From Nostoc sp. C052 (lineage in GTDB: Bacteria > Cyanobacteriota > Cyanobacteriia > Cyanobacteriales > Nostocaceae), in the NCBI RefSeq assembly GCF_013393905.1, contig NZ_CP040272.1, positions 2,046,001 through 2,110,000 of the forward strand: DNA of 64,000 nucleotides, written 5' to 3'. Position 1 is the stretch's first letter; every line of letters begins with the position of its first letter. Below are positions 45,334 to 54,321 of this stretch, piece after piece. Position numbers and translations under genes: made by a program. The notes beneath the pieces are model-generated. The model saw only the letters and a list, made by a program, of their open reading frames with translations, made no database searches and was not told the DNA's origin.

Positions 45334-46551
45334 ATGTTTATGTTTGTATCTACCTTCTTAACAAATATTCATCCGCTTTTCATTGATTTATTACTAGTTT
45401 TATGCGTTTCATCGGTCTGGTTTTATTGCTATGCAATTTATGCAGCAATCACTTTTTTTGCTGATCCCCAGCCAATTGATCTAGAGTTCCATCCACCTGT
45501 TAGTATCCTCAAACCCATTTGTGGACTTGATAGTGATACTTATAAAAACCTAGCCTCCTTTTGTCAGCAGAACTATCCAGAATATCAAATCATCTTTGCA
45601 GTACAAAACTCCCAAGACCCTTGCATAGAGGTTGTAGAGAAAATCATTCACAATTTTTCAGATTTGGATATTTTGCTGATTGTAAGCGATCGCGTCATTG
45701 GTACAAACCTCAAAGTTAGCAACTTGGCCAATGCCGCAGACAAAGCTAAATACGAAATTCTAGTCCTTGCGGATAGTGACATCCGAGTTGGAAGAGACTA
45801 TTTGCAGAGAGTTGTCCAGCCATTACAAGACGAAAGCGTGGGTGTAGTCACCTGTATGTATCGCTCTTTAGCTAAAGGATGGATATCGACATTAGAGGCT
45901 ATTACTACTACGACTGAGTTTCATGCTGGAGTTTTTGTCAGTAATCTGAAGGAAAATGGTGTAAAATATGCTTTTGGTTCCACCATTGTCATCCCTAAAA
46001 AAGTACTAAAAGCTATTGGTGGATTTGAAGCGATCGCTGATTATCTGGCAGATGATTTTCAACTAGGGTATCTACCTGTACAAGCCGGTTACAAAGTTGT
46101 ACTTTCCGACTACATAGTTGAACATGTACAGATAAGCAACAACTTAGTTGATGCTCTCAGGCGACAGATTCGTTGGGCACGTGGTAAACGAGTTTCTCGT
46201 CCTTGGGGTTATCTAGGACTTATTTTTACCTATGGTGTCGTCACCAGCTTGCTGCTACTGATTGCTACTGATGGTTCAATAGTAGGATGGTTAGGACTAT
46301 GTATCTGTTGGGCAACAAGATTACTAATGGCTTGGATCGTTGGTACTATTAGTTTGAAAGATCCAATAGTCAAAAAATTTCTGTGGCTTGTTCCTGGGTG
46401 CGACTTATTAAGCTTTGTGATTTGGTTTTTTGGCTTTATTGGCAACACTATAGAGTGGCGGGGGCAGCAGCTAAAACTAACTAAAGATGGAAAGCTATTA
46501 TTACAAGAAGATAAAAATTATCAATTATCAATTAAGGTTTTGACTAGTTAG
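45334..46551 (+). CDS. hpnI: Hopanoid glycosyltransferase HpnI
   Basis: 405-aa GT2-type membrane glycosyltransferase. An N-terminal membrane span precedes the catalytic domain with HPPVSILKPICGLDSDTYKN, ILVLADSDIRV (DxD-like) and the QIRWARGKRVSRPWG (Q/RxxRW) motif. Two to three C-terminal membrane spans follow. HpnI transfers N-acetylglucosamine to bacteriohopanetetrol; HpnK then deacetylates it and HpnJ contracts the ring. It is 344 bases downstream of hpnK beyond a hairpin, so it may have its own promoter. Confidence 0.9.
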   Translation: MFMFVSTFLTNIHPLFIDLLLVLCVSSVWFYCYAIYAAITFFADPQPIDLEFHPPVSILKPICGLDSDTYKNLASFCQQNYPEYQIIFAVQNSQDPCIEVVEKIIHNFSDLDILLIVSDRVIGTNLKVSNLANAADKAKYEILVLADSDIRVGRDYLQRVVQPLQDESVGVVTCMYRSLAKGWISTLEAITTTTEFHAGVFVSNLKENGVKYAFGSTIVIPKKVLKAIGGFEAIADYLADDFQLGYLPVQAGYKVVLSDYIVEHVQISNNLVDALRRQIRWARGKRVSRPWGYLGLIFTYGVVTSLLLLIATDGSIVGWLGLCICWATRLLMAWIVGTISLKDPIVKKFLWLVPGCDLLSFVIWFFGFIGNTIEWRGQQLKLTKDGKLLLQEDKNYQLSIKVLTS

Positions 46552-46691
46552 TTATAGCAGTTCCCAGCCTCCAGGCTGGGAACCAGTTAGGGCAAAGCTT
46601 ATAGCTGTTATTAGTGCCATTCTCTCAAGCTCAATATGCTGTCTTCCAATCAAATCCAAAAGGTTTTTTCTTTCTTTGTATGAAACCACCC

Positions 46692-46816
46692 TGGTCAATA
46701 CTTCTCGGGTTTTGCATTTTTAACTCGGAATCGGGTTTGGGGTAAAGGGTAAGGGTTAAAAATTTTTCTTTCCCTTTTCCCTTTCCCCCTTTCCCCTTTA
46801 CCGAGAAGTATTGCCA
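46692..46816. repeat. Dispersed polypurine/polypyrimidine repeat
   Basis: This holds CAATACTTCTCGGGTTTTGC, TTTTTAACTCGG, GGGTTTGGGGTAAAGGG and a CCCTTTCC run, ending CCGAGAAGTATTGCC. It is an imperfect inverted copy of 36147-36253. The outer ends (CAATACTTCTCGG and CCGAGAAGTATTG) are themselves inverted repeats, which suggests a mini-element or folded repeat. The rest of 46552-46951 has no gene. Confidence 0.65.
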
Positions 46817-46951
46817 CCCTGGTAGCGTTGCCAAGGGGAGGGGAAACAATGAAAGGGTCGAATCCCCTATGATGTAGTAGTGCTGAACTAAAATCCAGTA
46901 TTATTGTCTTAAATTCTTGCTCTCTCTGGTCGTAGCATTAACACCCTTTGT

Positions 46952-48454
46952 TTAACGGAGGGACTTTAAGCTTTCAGTTTTCTCCACTAAGAAATCAGTG
47001 AAGATACTCATAATAGTGCGCTTACGTAATTTCACATTAGCATTAATAGACATCCCTGATTGCAATGGAATTTGACGCTGATTAATCAGTAACTTCTGCC
47101 CATTTAGACGGACTTTTGCTGAAAAACGCCAGAAATTATAAACTTGGTCTGGAGGTAGGGCATCAGAGCCGATCTCAATTAGTTCGCCTTTGATATCACC
47201 ATACTCTTGGAAGGGAAAGGAATCAATTCTCACATCCACTTGTTGCCCTTCTTTGACAAAGCCGATGTCGCGGTTGGTAATGTATACTTTCGCAACTAAG
47301 TTATCACTAGGAACGAGTTTTAAGAGCGGTTCGCTGGAATTAACTACAAATCCTGCTGTTTTGGCTTTGAGTTCAAAGACAGTTCCATCTACGGGTGCAA
47401 TAATTTTCTGATATCTCAGGGTTTGTTTAGCTTGAACCAACTTACTATCAAACTCTCCAATCTGACTATTAATTTCATAGATGCGTTTTTGATTATCTAC
47501 AATTACTTTGGTTAATTGGCTGTCAATTCCGGCAATGTTTTTGTCGTTCTCTGTAATTTTGCCTAGTAATTCTTCTTGAGACACTGCCGCAGTATTGCGA
47601 AGTTTTTCATTTGACTGAGCGATCGCTAATTGTAATCGTTGCTGTTCCCGATTCAACCGAATCACTTCAGCTTGTTTACTGCTGACATCTTGCTGTTGTT
47701 TTAAGTATTGTACCTCGGAGATAGCCCCCTGCTGCGCTAGAGGTTCAAACTTGTGGAGGATTTTTTGATTAATTTCCAACAACTCTTTTGCACTAGCTAA
47801 CTGCGCTTGAGTCTGAAAAAATTGCTGTTGCGTCTGTCCCGTTTCTAAATTAGCTGTGGCTAAACGCGATTTTAATTCTATTTGGCGATTTCGCAAGCGT
47901 AACTGTTGCTCTGTTGTGAGAGTACTGCCAGCAGTCGCACCATTTAACTGTGTCCGGTACAATTGGTTTTCGGCAACAATGGCAGCTCGACTTTTGGTCA
48001 ACAAGGCTAGTTCTGGTTTAATTTTCAACAGAGCCGCTTGCTCTGCTACTTCTTGTAGTGATATTTCCCCTTGAAGCTGACGGCGATAGAAGTCATTTTC
48101 TTGTTCTAGCGCCTTTTTGGAAAGCAACTGAGCAGCCCGACTTTGCTTTAATGAAATTACCTCTGCCTCAGAAGTACTTTTTTCGAGACTAATAAGTGTT
48201 TCACCTTTTTTGACTTGCTGGCCATCTTTAATTAGAAGTTCCTTGACAACACCATTAACTGGAGCTTGAACTTCTTTGACTGCACCCTGCGGTTCTAACT
48301 TGCCAGTAGCATGAATTGATTCTTCAATTTGGAACACAGAGGCCCAAATTACTGTAAAGGCGCTAACTCCAATAATAGTCCAGGCGATCGCTCGTGACCA
48401 ACCAGGAGTCTGTTGTAAAAGTACTGGTTGATCGAATTTGTATTGAATATTCAT
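46952..48454 (-). CDS. HlyD-family membrane fusion protein
   Basis: 500-aa periplasmic adaptor. One N-terminal membrane span (WSRAIAWTIIGVSAFTVIWA), a biotinyl-lipoyl half-motif (VQAPVNGVVKELLIKDGQQVKKG), a long coiled coil (about 100-330, rich in Q and L), the second lipoyl half (IIAPVDGTVFELKAKTAGFV) and a beta-barrel. It is the adaptor of a type I secretion system whose ABC exporter is the next gene (48587). The two genes lie on the same strand 132 bases apart, with the exporter upstream. The outer-membrane TolC partner is not in the window. Confidence 0.92.
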   Translation of the reverse strand: MNIQYKFDQPVLLQQTPGWSRAIAWTIIGVSAFTVIWASVFQIEESIHATGKLEPQGAVKEVQAPVNGVVKELLIKDGQQVKKGETLISLEKSTSEAEVISLKQSRAAQLLSKKALEQENDFYRRQLQGEISLQEVAEQAALLKIKPELALLTKSRAAIVAENQLYRTQLNGATAGSTLTTEQQLRLRNRQIELKSRLATANLETGQTQQQFFQTQAQLASAKELLEINQKILHKFEPLAQQGAISEVQYLKQQQDVSSKQAEVIRLNREQQRLQLAIAQSNEKLRNTAAVSQEELLGKITENDKNIAGIDSQLTKVIVDNQKRIYEINSQIGEFDSKLVQAKQTLRYQKIIAPVDGTVFELKAKTAGFVVNSSEPLLKLVPSDNLVAKVYITNRDIGFVKEGQQVDVRIDSFPFQEYGDIKGELIEIGSDALPPDQVYNFWRFSAKVRLNGQKLLINQRQIPLQSGMSINANVKLRKRTIMSIFTDFLVEKTESLKSLR

Positions 48455-48586
48455 AATTAATTAAGTGGGGAATCGGGTATGGAGAAGAGACAAGGTAGAT
48501 AAGGGAGACAAGGGAAAGACTTGTTTAATAATTTTCCCTTGTCCCCTCATCTTTTCCACTCAGCACTCTTGATTCAGCACTGAGCA

Positions 48587-51526
48587 TTAAATTTGTGTTT
48601 CTTGTTGCTGATATAGACAGTAGTAATAACCTTTGAGCGCCATCAATTCTTCATGAGTACCCTGTTCTACTACAGCACCTTGATCCATCATCAAAATGAT
48701 ATCGGCATGGCGAATTGTGCTGAGGCGGTGGGTAATGAAAAATACTGTTTTCCCTTGAAAAGCTGTCGCCAAGTTGCGGCAGACCTGGCCTTCAGCATTG
48801 TAATCTAGGGCACTAGTAGCTTCATCAAGGATCAGTAATTGCGGATTTTGCAGGACTGTACGAGCGATCGCTACTCGTTGGCGTTGTCCCCCAGACAATC
48901 CTGAACCTCGTTCGCCCACACGAGTGTTATAGCCACTGGGTAAAGACATAATAAAGTCGTGAGCATAAGCTATCTTGGCGGCGGCAATAATTTCCTCATC
49001 GGTAGCATCAGGATACCCCAAGGCAATATTTTCACGAACTGTTCCATCAAATAGGAGAGTATCTTGTAATACCATGCCAATTTGACGACGTAATGAATAA
49101 AGTTCAACTTTATTGATGTCGTAGCTATCAATCAAGATTTTGCCAGACTTGGGTTCGTAAAGTCGGGGTAATAATTTTAGTAGTGTACTTTTACCAGAGC
49201 CACTTTGACCAACAATTCCGATAAAGCAGCCAGCAGGAAAATCTAAATTAATATTACATAGTTGCATCGGCCCATTTTCACGGAAACTGAAGCTGAGATT
49301 TTCAAAGCGGACATGACCTTGAATACTGGGCATGAGGATGTTTTGAGAGTTACCGATTTCTGTTTCTTGGGGAGCGTCTAAAATATCAGCTAGGCGTTGC
49401 AGAGATAGAGCAGTTTCTTGGAAGTTCTGCCAAAGTTGCATTAGGCGCAACAAGGGACTGGTGACATAACCAGCAAGGATGCGGAAAGCGATAAGTTGTC
49501 CTAAGGTAAGTTGCTGATTGAGGACGAGAAAAGCTCCCACCCACAGCACTAACATACTGGAAAATTTGTTGAGGAAATTGCTAATAGAACTGGCGGTAGT
49601 TTGAGTAGAGACTGTTTTGAAACCAGCGCTAATGTAACGAGCATAGCGTTCTTGCCATTGCCAACGCGATCGCATTTCTAAATTTTGCGCTTTGACTGTC
49701 TGGATTCCCCCCATCACTTCCACAAGATAAGATTGCGTCTCGGCATTACATTCTGCTTTCTCTTGCAATTGTCGCCGCATCAAAGGGGATACCATCAAGT
49801 TAAGCAAGCCAAACAGTGGTACTGTTGCCAAAGCAACTAATGTCAACACTGGGCTATAAATTGCCATCACTACAATGTAGACTACAGAAAACACCGCATC
49901 CATCACCACAGTGAGAGCTGTACCAGTCAAGAAAGAACGGATGTTTTCTAATTCGTGAATTCGTGTTGCCAATTCCCCTACAGGACGGCGTTCAAAGTAA
50001 GATAAAGGCAGACGCAACAGGTGATTAATCACCTCAGAACCAAGGGCGAGGTCAATTCGGTTAGTAGTATCTGTAAATAAATGAGTGCGGACAGTGGTTA
50101 GTACTGCTTCAATGATTGCGACTACCACCAAAAAGATGCCGAAAACTTCCAAAGTATCAGGACTGTTGCCAACCAATACTTTGTCAATAATTACCTGTGT
50201 GGCAAGAGGATTTACCAGCCCAAATAGTTGAATAACAATAGAAGCAATTAGTACTTCAATTAATACTTTGCGGTAGCGTCGTAGTGAGGGTATAAACCAA
50301 TTTAAACTAAACCGTGCCTGGGGAGTGTTTTTGGTGGTTTGTAACAGCAGGACTTCTCCTTCAGCCCCCCAATTTTCTGCAAAGTCTCTTAATTTGTAAC
50401 GCAGTAGTCCCATCTCTGGAACAGCAATTAGTAACTCTTGATTGCTATTTTTATAAATGATGGCAAAACTATCTTGCCAAGCAATCATTACTGGTAGTTG
50501 CAAGTGGCCGACTGCGGTGGCGGGAACTTTTACCAGCTGTGTTGTCAAACCCATTAACTCGGCAGCGGCGGCGCAAAATTGCAGAGATATAACGCCCTTA
50601 AGTTCCTGCTGCTTTGTCAACACCCGTTGCAGTGTATCTCGGCGCAAGGGGATATTAAAGTATTGGCTCAACATTTGGAAGCAAGCGAGGGAAGCATCTA
50701 GCGGCCCTCTACCCCGGATATAAGGATACTTCTTTTGTTTACCTTTAGTTACTGGTTCTTCTGTGACAATAATTTCTGAGGCGTAGGGAATCTCAGCAGG
50801 TAAAAATGTTTTTGGTGTGGGGGCGAGATTATCTGCAAATATTGACTTGGGTAATCCCACCAAACGCATATTTGTATTAAATTTCAGTTTGGGATTGATA
50901 TCATCTAACTCTAAATGACTCCCCATAGGGAACTCAGGATCAAAATTACTGCTAACTAACCACAAAAACTCTGAGTCTAACTGCTGGTGAAAAGCTTTAC
51001 GTCCAGGGATTGTTTGAATGATAGCAGCTTCAGTTGCAGTCTGGGCAAGCTTAATTAGATTCTTGCTACCATCTGCGCGACGGCTGAGTTCTTCGGTGAG
51101 TAATTCGTATACTTCTAAAAGGGTAATTTTATTTTGCAATGCTTGGACAAAACTCTCTTCCTGCTTGAGTAACGCCAGAAAACTAGCAATGGGTAGATTG
51201 AGAGTGATAACTTCAGTAGAAGCGATCGCAGTTTCACACGCAATACCCCGCACATGACTTACCCAACCCAAAACCTCTCCTGATGAGAGTAACTTCAGTG
51301 TCGCCGGATTTGGTGTTTGGGAATTATAACTTAATAAACGCGCTTGTCCTTGGTAAATAATGCTAATTTTATCAGGCATAGCTTCCCGTGCCACTATTAC
51401 CTGACCGATGCGGTAGCGGAAGAATTGCACATTGTTGAGCAAATTTTCTAAAACATTTGGTGGCAGATAACTAAAAGGAAATAAATCAGCAAGAAAATCT
51501 TGAATATCAACCGTTGTATTTGTCAT
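48587..51526 (-). CDS. Type I secretion ABC exporter with cNMP-like and degenerate C39 domains
   Basis: 979-aa fusion. Residues about 1-150 look like a cyclic-nucleotide-binding-type domain (VIVAREAMPDKISIIYQG). Residues about 265-390 are a C39 peptidase-like domain, where the expected catalytic Cys position reads GPLDASLACF, so the protease appears inactive. A six-span membrane domain (about 420-700) and an ATPase follow, with Walker A GQSGSGKSTLL near 772 and LSGGQRQRVAIAR near 875. Inactive C39-like domains bind the cargo's secretion signal without cutting it. The HlyD adaptor lies downstream and the PpiC gene upstream. Confidence 0.92.
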   Translation of the reverse strand: MTNTTVDIQDFLADLFPFSYLPPNVLENLLNNVQFFRYRIGQVIVAREAMPDKISIIYQGQARLLSYNSQTPNPATLKLLSSGEVLGWVSHVRGIACETAIASTEVITLNLPIASFLALLKQEESFVQALQNKITLLEVYELLTEELSRRADGSKNLIKLAQTATEAAIIQTIPGRKAFHQQLDSEFLWLVSSNFDPEFPMGSHLELDDINPKLKFNTNMRLVGLPKSIFADNLAPTPKTFLPAEIPYASEIIVTEEPVTKGKQKKYPYIRGRGPLDASLACFQMLSQYFNIPLRRDTLQRVLTKQQELKGVISLQFCAAAAELMGLTTQLVKVPATAVGHLQLPVMIAWQDSFAIIYKNSNQELLIAVPEMGLLRYKLRDFAENWGAEGEVLLLQTTKNTPQARFSLNWFIPSLRRYRKVLIEVLIASIVIQLFGLVNPLATQVIIDKVLVGNSPDTLEVFGIFLVVVAIIEAVLTTVRTHLFTDTTNRIDLALGSEVINHLLRLPLSYFERRPVGELATRIHELENIRSFLTGTALTVVMDAVFSVVYIVVMAIYSPVLTLVALATVPLFGLLNLMVSPLMRRQLQEKAECNAETQSYLVEVMGGIQTVKAQNLEMRSRWQWQERYARYISAGFKTVSTQTTASSISNFLNKFSSMLVLWVGAFLVLNQQLTLGQLIAFRILAGYVTSPLLRLMQLWQNFQETALSLQRLADILDAPQETEIGNSQNILMPSIQGHVRFENLSFSFRENGPMQLCNINLDFPAGCFIGIVGQSGSGKSTLLKLLPRLYEPKSGKILIDSYDINKVELYSLRRQIGMVLQDTLLFDGTVRENIALGYPDATDEEIIAAAKIAYAHDFIMSLPSGYNTRVGERGSGLSGGQRQRVAIARTVLQNPQLLILDEATSALDYNAEGQVCRNLATAFQGKTVFFITHRLSTIRHADIILMMDQGAVVEQGTHEELMALKGYYYCLYQQQETQI

Positions 51527-51574
51527 TATTCTGCACCCATTTTATTAATTTCTCTTTTTTATTTGCCCTTTACT

Positions 51575-52369
51575 CTATGCAGCTTCTTCCGCTTGTGCTG
51601 CTTTGGTATTGATTCCCATCCAGATTTTTTCTTCTGGTGAAAGTTGACTAAGTTGCTGTTGAAACCACTTTTCAAAATTTTCTTGCAGCAATCGTTGGCG
51701 CATAAAATCGTCCAACTGTGCAGCGATAAACTTTTCCACACGTACAATTATCCATGAGTCGCCAAAGGCTACAGGCGCTTGGACTACACCCTCTTGACTT
51801 GTGGAAAGTAACTGAGCGAAATTGGGGTTGATAGCCCCAAGTTCTACTGGGCCGACGATGCCATTTGTATTAGCTTCTGGCCCTTGCGAATATTGACGTG
51901 CCAGTTCAGGAAATGACTGTTCTCCTTCGTTAATGCGGAAGAATAATTCGTTAGCAGTTCCTCGATGTTCAGTGCGAATCAAAGAATAAATGACTTTATC
52001 AAAATGTCTTTTGTATTTGAGAAAGTAAGATTCTAGTTGATGTCCCCAAGTTGCTTGTTTGAACTTTTCTACTCTGAGCTTGCGAGTTGCAAAAAGTTCT
52101 AATTGTTCTTGATTCAAACCGTAACGTAAGCACCAATCTTGGATTTTTTGCTGGGTTGTCAAATCCCAATGCTGATAAAATTGCTCTAATGCATGAGATA
52201 TTTCTGCCCTTGTGCAGGTGATGGGTGCGATCGCAGATTCGATAATACTCTGAGACAACAATTGCGGAATCAGGTTGTAACTAGCCAAAAAGGGAATAAT
52301 TTCTGTAGGCAAAGGGGTGCTGCAACTACGCCCGTCGTAAACATCACTTATTTTTAAAGCTGTCGTCAT
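51575..52369 (-). CDS. Peptidyl-prolyl isomerase (PpiC/parvulin type) of the secretion cluster
   Basis: 264-aa protein. The N-terminal half is a SurA-like helical chaperone region. The parvulin domain lies at about 150-230, with LFFRINEGEQSFPELARQYS and GIVGPVELGAINPNFAQLL. There is no signal peptide. Parvulin-type proteins are found beside cyanobacterial type I secretion exporters, where they are thought to keep substrates foldable. The gene lies 48 bases upstream of the exporter gene, same strand, so probably one operon. Confidence 0.85.
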   Translation of the reverse strand: MTTALKISDVYDGRSCSTPLPTEIIPFLASYNLIPQLLSQSIIESAIAPITCTRAEISHALEQFYQHWDLTTQQKIQDWCLRYGLNQEQLELFATRKLRVEKFKQATWGHQLESYFLKYKRHFDKVIYSLIRTEHRGTANELFFRINEGEQSFPELARQYSQGPEANTNGIVGPVELGAINPNFAQLLSTSQEGVVQAPVAFGDSWIIVRVEKFIAAQLDDFMRQRLLQENFEKWFQQQLSQLSPEEKIWMGINTKAAQAEEAA

Positions 52370-52450
52370 AATTGAATACTATTTTGTTGAAATATTTGAC
52401 AAGTGCAGCTATAATATTCGCCAAGCGGTAAGTTTAGTTTTAACTATCTA

Positions 52451-52502
52451 CCGTTTGCATCATTTGCATACCCTTGAAAATATTGCCGTACAATACTTTC
52501 AA
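52451..52502. repeat. Direct repeat, copy 1 (see 52668-52719)
   Basis: A 52-base segment (CCGTTTGCATCATTTGCATA...ACTTTCAA) matches 52668-52719 with three differences. The following 33 bases (52522-52554) also match the stop-codon region of the PPC gene at 52739-52771. Copy 1 is therefore the tail of a lost duplicate of that gene. Confidence 0.85.
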
Positions 52503-52667
52503 GTACTACTCGCCACTTCGGATGCTTAAAATTAAGCAAAAGAGGTGGTGAAGTAGTAAAAACATTCGAGCGTCGCGTCTTTATTCTGACTCCTGAATTC
52601 TGACTTCTGAATTCTTCTTTAACTAGAATGTGGAATAAAAGCGGCAAAGTTCAGGTATGATTCTCTG

Positions 52668-52719
52668 CCGCTTGCATCATTTGCATACCCTTGAAAGCAT
52701 TGCCGTACAATACTTTCAA
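52668..52719 (-). terminator. Direct repeat copy 2 with hairpin after the PPC gene
   Basis: The second copy lies just downstream of the PPC gene stop. TTGAAAGCATTG (52690-52701) pairs with CAATACTTTCAA (52708-52719) with one mismatch, making a hairpin that may end the PPC transcript. The same hairpin occurs in copy 1. Confidence 0.6.
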
Positions 52720-52748
52720 TTCTTAATCACCACTGCCAATGCCTAAAC

Positions 52749-53504
52749 TTAAGCAAAGGGGGTGTTGAACTGATCGAAAGTCACAGTATAGGGAGTACTA
52801 CCAGAGAATTGATTGACCTGCAAGTAATAGTTACCAGATAGGGTAATGTTGGAAATCAATTCTGATGTATTACCACCCCTAATAGAGCGTGCAACTTCTT
52901 CTCCAGGATCGACAATCTGATTATTGTTAGAGTCCCGAATCAGTCGGATATCAGCATCGGCGCTAAGTCCAGTCAAGCTAATATTTACACCCTTAAAAAA
53001 TCCTAAAGAGAAGCTGTAAACATCTGCGGTGTTATTGTTATTGATGTTACCAAAACGGGTAACATCACTTGTCAGATTACCAACTACAAATTCCTTCGGC
53101 AGAAGATTGCTGTAATCAAATGTCGAAGTAGGTGTAGTTGCAGACAAGTCTAAATCGTAAAAAACAGCACCGTTACTACCTGGAGCAAAGCGTTGTACTT
53201 CGGCAAAATAAGTACCTGCGTTAGCTCTAACGTTAATTGAGTCATCAACGTTACTTCCCTTACGAGAATTGGTAACAAATCCAAATGCTCTGTCAGTAGC
53301 ATCTAGTATACCGTTACCGTTAACATCGCGAAAAAGTGTCAAATCAGCATCATCGCCAGCGGTAATGTTGTTGAGAGACAAGTTGATGTTTCTGGTGCTG
53401 CCAATTGAGAACCTAAAGACATCTGTGGGATCTCCTGCATTGACATTGAAGCCATTGAAGGAACGAGCCGAGCTACCTAATGTACCAAGAAATTGAGTAC
53501 TCAT
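52749..53504 (-). CDS. Secreted PPC-domain protein, likely type I secretion substrate
   Basis: 251-aa protein with two bacterial pre-peptidase C-terminal (PPC) domains. The first spans about 20-130 (DPTDVFRFSIGSTRNINLSL, ADLTLFRDVNGNGILD) and the second about 140-245 (TADVYSFSLGFFKGVNISL, ADIRLIRDSNNNQIVDPGEE). There is no signal peptide and no RTX nonapeptides, but Asp/Asn-rich turns (DVNGNG, DSNNNQ) could bind calcium. It lies upstream of the PpiC-exporter-adaptor genes on the same strand, which makes it a probable substrate. A partial copy existed downstream (repeat at 52451). Confidence 0.8.
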   Translation of the reverse strand: MSTQFLGTLGSSARSFNGFNVNAGDPTDVFRFSIGSTRNINLSLNNITAGDDADLTLFRDVNGNGILDATDRAFGFVTNSRKGSNVDDSINVRANAGTYFAEVQRFAPGSNGAVFYDLDLSATTPTSTFDYSNLLPKEFVVGNLTSDVTRFGNINNNNTADVYSFSLGFFKGVNISLTGLSADADIRLIRDSNNNQIVDPGEEVARSIRGGNTSELISNITLSGNYYLQVNQFSGSTPYTVTFDQFNTPFA

Positions 53505-54321
53505 TATTTTTCCTTTAGATTTTGATTGTGTTTGGTCAAATTCAGGTATCTTGGGGTCTTTAAAGGTGTAAACCTTTAGATTTGAACTGACATTTACTTA
53601 ACTGGAGTGGCTGAGGGTTTTATGCAAACAAGGGAATAAAATTTTATTGTTTGCATTCAAGCCTTAGCTGTTTCCTTTTATGCTTGCCGCGTTCATAACC
53701 TGTTGTTTAACCATAGATATAAAATAAGCTCTTGTTTCAAGAAACACAGCATGAAAAAGACTTCAATAGTTAGGTGTTTGAAATAAAATTCTCAGGGCTT
53801 GGTATGATTTAGTCATAAAAAGTCTTATTTAGTAAGCTGCTGATTCAATGTCTGACTGGAAACATTAGCCCCTAGTTAGCAATTCTCATACTCTGCATGG
53901 AAACGAGAGAACAATGGGAAATCGAGCTTTTTTTGGAATTGTGTGTACACCATAGCCTCTTATATCTAGTTAGGCAAATAACTTACGAGTCGTGATGCGT
54001 AAAGTCGTCTGTCTTTAGGTGGCGGATATAGGACTCATATTTGATTTCTGAAATACACGTTGTGGCGTGGCAAGACTTAATGCACACATTAAGTCTTGCC
54101 ACGCCACTACAGCTAGCTACTTTATACTTATTCATATATATTGAATTTTTCTCACCGACTTACTTGTATCAGGATGTTGGGTTACGCAAAGCCTCCACCC
54201 AACCTACAATTTTTTTGCTTAAAGTTTTGTGGATGCGATGCCTACGACGGGCTATGTCTACGCAACTCATTAGCCTTAAAGTGGTAACGACAACTTATTG
54301 TGGAGTTGCGGACAAGAGACG
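53505..54321. other. Intergenic region with large perfect hairpin
   Basis: No gene is supported in this 817-base gap. It includes the long AT-rich leader of the PPC gene (53505-53830). The perfect stem-loop is at 54062-54107, and a GTTGGGTT...AACCTACA repeat lies at 54177-54209. Confidence 0.75.
54062..54107. repeat. Perfect 21-bp stem, 4-base loop
   Basis: GTGGCGTGGCAAGACTTAATG (54062-54082, written here as 54062-54081 GTGGCGTGGCAAGACTTAAT plus G) pairs fully with 54087-54107 around a CACA loop. Such compact perfect palindromes are dispersed repeats in Nostocales and can act as terminators or mobile mini-elements. Confidence 0.85.
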
